Source: Methanobacteriota archaeon
Lineage (GTDB): Archaea > Thermoplasmatota > Poseidoniia > Poseidoniales > Poseidoniaceae
NCBI GenBank assembly: GCA_009936765.1
Contig: JAACDL010000019.1
Span: 1-8,288 of the forward strand
Direction of reading: 5' to 3'
DNA length: 8,288 bases
A program made the position numbers and the translations under genes. This document shows, in pieces, positions 6,686 through 8,288 of this stretch (within the stretch, counting starts at the first letter, position 1; the number at the start of each line of letters is the position of its first letter). The notes beneath the pieces were generated by a model, which was not told the origin of the DNA, ran no database searches, and was given only the letters and a program-made list of their open reading frames with translations.

Positions 6686-7580
6686 GCTTGAGTAGAGGAA
6701 CTTCTAATTCCTCCAGTAAATCACGAATAGCCTGCCTTTGCCAACCTTTGAACGCCTTCTTATCCATGCTGCAGACTATCTCTCCGCCAGGGTAGGCCAT
6801 CTTTGTTGCAGCAATGGCCTTTCTAATGCTATTTTCCCACATACCTGATACGTTTCCATTCTCATCTCTTTCGAATGGTAAAGCGTAAGTCGCCAACATG
6901 TGACCAATCCAAATCCCCTCGTGCAATCCCAACATATTGGCTCTGGGAGCATAATGCCCTCCACCCAGAGTAACTACTACTCGACTTTTATTGTCCCAGT
7001 TACCTAAACCATTGGTACCATCCAATCCTAGACCTCGATAAATGATTCCGGCTAGAACTACGGCTGCTTCTTCATGTCCCCAAGTATCAGCAGTCGAGCC
7101 AATCTCAATGAACAATGATGGTGTTTCGATCCATGGACCGTGGTGGGTTGTTTCTAATGATAAATCAAAATCCTCCATATCACTAGCAACTCGATTCATT
7201 TCACGCCACCAAGCGGCAAGACGAGGGTTAGGAGGTGGGCAATCAGCGGCTTTGCCGCCATATTCCGGAACTTCATCATCCGGAACTTGCATAGTACCAA
7301 TTGGATGGAGAGTTAGTGAGGCATTCCCGCTGGCTGCTGAATGTCTGGACGGGAAAATAACCTCACTTGGCTTCTCACCAGTAGCTAGTTCCCATCGTTT
7401 GTCAAGATCATCTTCCCAAAGGCAACCATCTTCCATCCACCAGATTCTAGCGTGTAAAAAGGAATAGGAAGGCTTTCCTTCCACTGGTTCGAGTGTTTTC
7501 CAATCACATAACTTCAGAAGTTCATTGGCCTGATTTGTCGAGGCAACATCTCCTCCGGAGACTATAATCAGGCTGACCAT
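6669..7580 (-). CDS. dtdA: D-aminoacyl-tRNA deacylase, archaeal DTD2/GEK1 type
   Basis: The 303-residue cytoplasmic enzyme hydrolyses D-amino acids wrongly attached to tRNAs, for example D-Tyr-tRNA, so that they do not enter translation; archaeal members are zinc-dependent. Characteristic blocks are visible: PSRHSAASGNASLTLHPIG (77-95), ETTHHGP (143-149), EIGSTADTWG (159-168) and GGGHYAP (206-212). The conserved histidines and acidic residues expected for the metal site and catalysis are present, and the length is typical of the archaeal proteins (about 270-300). The ATG at 7580 has no upstream Shine-Dalgarno, so translation may be leaderless, as is common in archaea. It is divergent from the propeller-like gene, whose longest start lies 32 nt away, and its 3' end overlaps the proline dehydrogenase start. 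A 10-bp direct repeat (TCCGGAACTT at 7264-7273 and 7279-7288) encodes a Val-Pro-acidic duplication near residues 99-106. The bacterial DTD1 fold is unrelated. Confidence 0.95.
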   Translation of the reverse strand: MVSLIIVSGGDVASTNQANELLKLCDWKTLEPVEGKPSYSFLHARIWWMEDGCLWEDDLDKRWELATGEKPSEVIFPSRHSAASGNASLTLHPIGTMQVPDDEVPEYGGKAADCPPPNPRLAAWWREMNRVASDMEDFDLSLETTHHGPWIETPSLFIEIGSTADTWGHEEAAVVLAGIIYRGLGLDGTNGLGNWDNKSRVVVTLGGGHYAPRANMLGLHEGIWIGHMLATYALPFERDENGNVSGMWENSIRKAIAATKMAYPGGEIVCSMDKKAFKGWQRQAIRDLLEELEVPLLKRAEII

Positions 7581-7612
7581 GTATCTGCGTACGGATTTGG
7601 ACTATTGAAGGA

Positions 7613-8288
7613 ATGGTTCACAAGGCTAACCCCCATCGCAGTATCATGGAGGGTGCACCTTGGCGGATTTTTCGGAAAGATGACGTCGAAGTCCTCATCG
7701 ATGTTGAAGGTGGAATAACAATCAATGGCCATACGGCCAAACCATTCCCGTGTGAAATAACTCATGCGACACTTTGTGATTCGGGAATAGTTGCAACTTG
7801 GGTAGACCATGAATTAAGACTTGCAAGAATGGCCTTATTGCCACTTGATAAGGAATTAAAAGACGGTCCATCTAAAGCTGAATTAAGAATTAATCGAGAC
7901 TTGATGGTTAGTGGAGCAGAGTGGTGCCACATTGTTGATGCGGAGCCTTTGGCTGTCAAATCAAATGGCGAAAGAATTGTTTTCGCATTATGGGCCAGAG
8001 GAATATATTGTATTGACTCATCTGCAAATGAGATTTGGAGGCTGCCACTATTCGCAGATGAAGGTAAGGCACTACCGAGATCTAACGAGGTTAGTTCGAT
8101 TACGATTTCTGGTGACGATATTATTGTCTGGTTACGGGGTGGAACTTACAGAAGAATATCCATGAGTGAAGGTGAAGTGTTGACAGAGAAGTCGATTGGA
8201 GTCGAATGTGATTTAGAGAATGTTTTCAGTTCAGGAGACAAACATCTTCTAACATCGAAAGATGGCTGGGCATGGGAATTAGTAGACG
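7613..8288 (+). CDS. Unknown protein with beta-propeller-like strands (3' end cut by window)
   Basis: The frame is open from 7577 to the right edge without a stop. From the ATG at 7613 it gives 225 residues and continues beyond. I do not recognise the family. The protein has no signal peptide or membrane helix in the visible part and is strongly beta-like. Segments at about 121-143 (ending in YCIDSSANEIWRL), 168-195 and 205-222 each show a hydrophobic strand, Gly, an aromatic strand and then Trp/Arg, which resembles blades of PQQ- or WD-type beta-propellers. The opening (about 17-60) may be another such blade. A second ATG at 7646 (residue 12) is an equally possible start; neither has a well-spaced Shine-Dalgarno (AAGGA directly abuts 7613). 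The gap to the divergent dtdA start is 32 nt, so both genes probably have very short or no leaders. Function and total length cannot be told from this window. Confidence 0.7.
   Translation, partial: MVHKANPHRSIMEGAPWRIFRKDDVEVLIDVEGGITINGHTAKPFPCEITHATLCDSGIVATWVDHELRLARMALLPLDKELKDGPSKAELRINRDLMVSGAEWCHIVDAEPLAVKSNGERIVFALWARGIYCIDSSANEIWRLPLFADEGKALPRSNEVSSITISGDDIIVWLRGGTYRRISMSEGEVLTEKSIGVECDLENVFSSGDKHLLTSKDGWAWELVD

Noticed and set aside
7245..7258. GCGGC-TTT-GCCGC small inverted repeat inside dtdA
   Set aside because: It has only five base pairs within coding sequence, encodes ordinary residues and is not near a gene end; probably chance.
7042..7467. Plus-strand 141-residue frame opposite dtdA
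   Set aside because: It is an antisense shadow; the opposite strand carries all DTD2 motifs.
7911..8165. Plus-strand 84-residue frame
   Set aside because: It lies out of phase inside the longer open frame from 7613, which has better coding character and runs off the edge.

Overview
The window reads as a compact chromosomal segment of an archaeon. The strongest indicators are a DTD2/GEK1-type D-aminoacyl-tRNA deacylase, a family of archaea and plants, and a zinc-ribbon protein resembling the archaeal HVO_0476 family. The cysteine desulfurase carries a D-N-A-C-M-T-L signature that I associate from memory with archaeal homologues. The AT-leaning composition, very short intergenic gaps and mix of proline catabolism with a membrane-anchored subtilase suggest a marine heterotroph, possibly a planktonic Thermoplasmatota member such as Marine Group II (Poseidoniales). 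That lineage assignment is inference; no rRNA or tRNA gene is present to test it.

Layout. Positions 1-4092 hold a tightly packed plus-strand run of four genes. They are the C-terminal half of a TauE/SafE-type anion permease (cut by the left edge), an unrecognised six-helix membrane protein with an eight-cysteine tail, a SufS/CsdA-like cysteine desulfurase, and an N-terminally anchored subtilisin-like protease. Positions 4095-4829 hold a minus-strand class I SAM-dependent methyltransferase, convergent with the protease (2 nt apart) and divergent from the next gene. Positions 4868-5653 encode the zinc-ribbon protein, preceded by the clearest Shine-Dalgarno in the window. It abuts, with zero spacing, the convergent stop of a minus-strand pair, dtdA followed by a monofunctional proline dehydrogenase (7580 down to 5654). 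From 7613 a plus-strand gene of unknown function with beta-propeller-like strands runs off the right edge.

How the genes fit together. The permease and the cysteine desulfurase hint at a sulfur theme in the first run, but no SufBCD scaffold genes are visible, so this is only suggestive. The desulfurase and the membrane protein are almost certainly co-transcribed (1-nt overlap), and the protease follows after 5 nt. In the right half, dtdA (clearing D-amino acids from tRNA) and proline dehydrogenase share a transcript but not an obvious pathway.

There are no tRNAs, rRNAs, CRISPR arrays, insertion sequences or phage genes, and no gene-free stretch over 300 bases. I do not see a clearly new multi-gene system. 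The items most worth a second look are the membrane/cysteine-tail protein tied to the desulfurase, a hairpin that contains a perfect anti-16S sequence before that membrane gene, a hairpin at the zero-gap convergent junction, and the unknown propeller-like gene.
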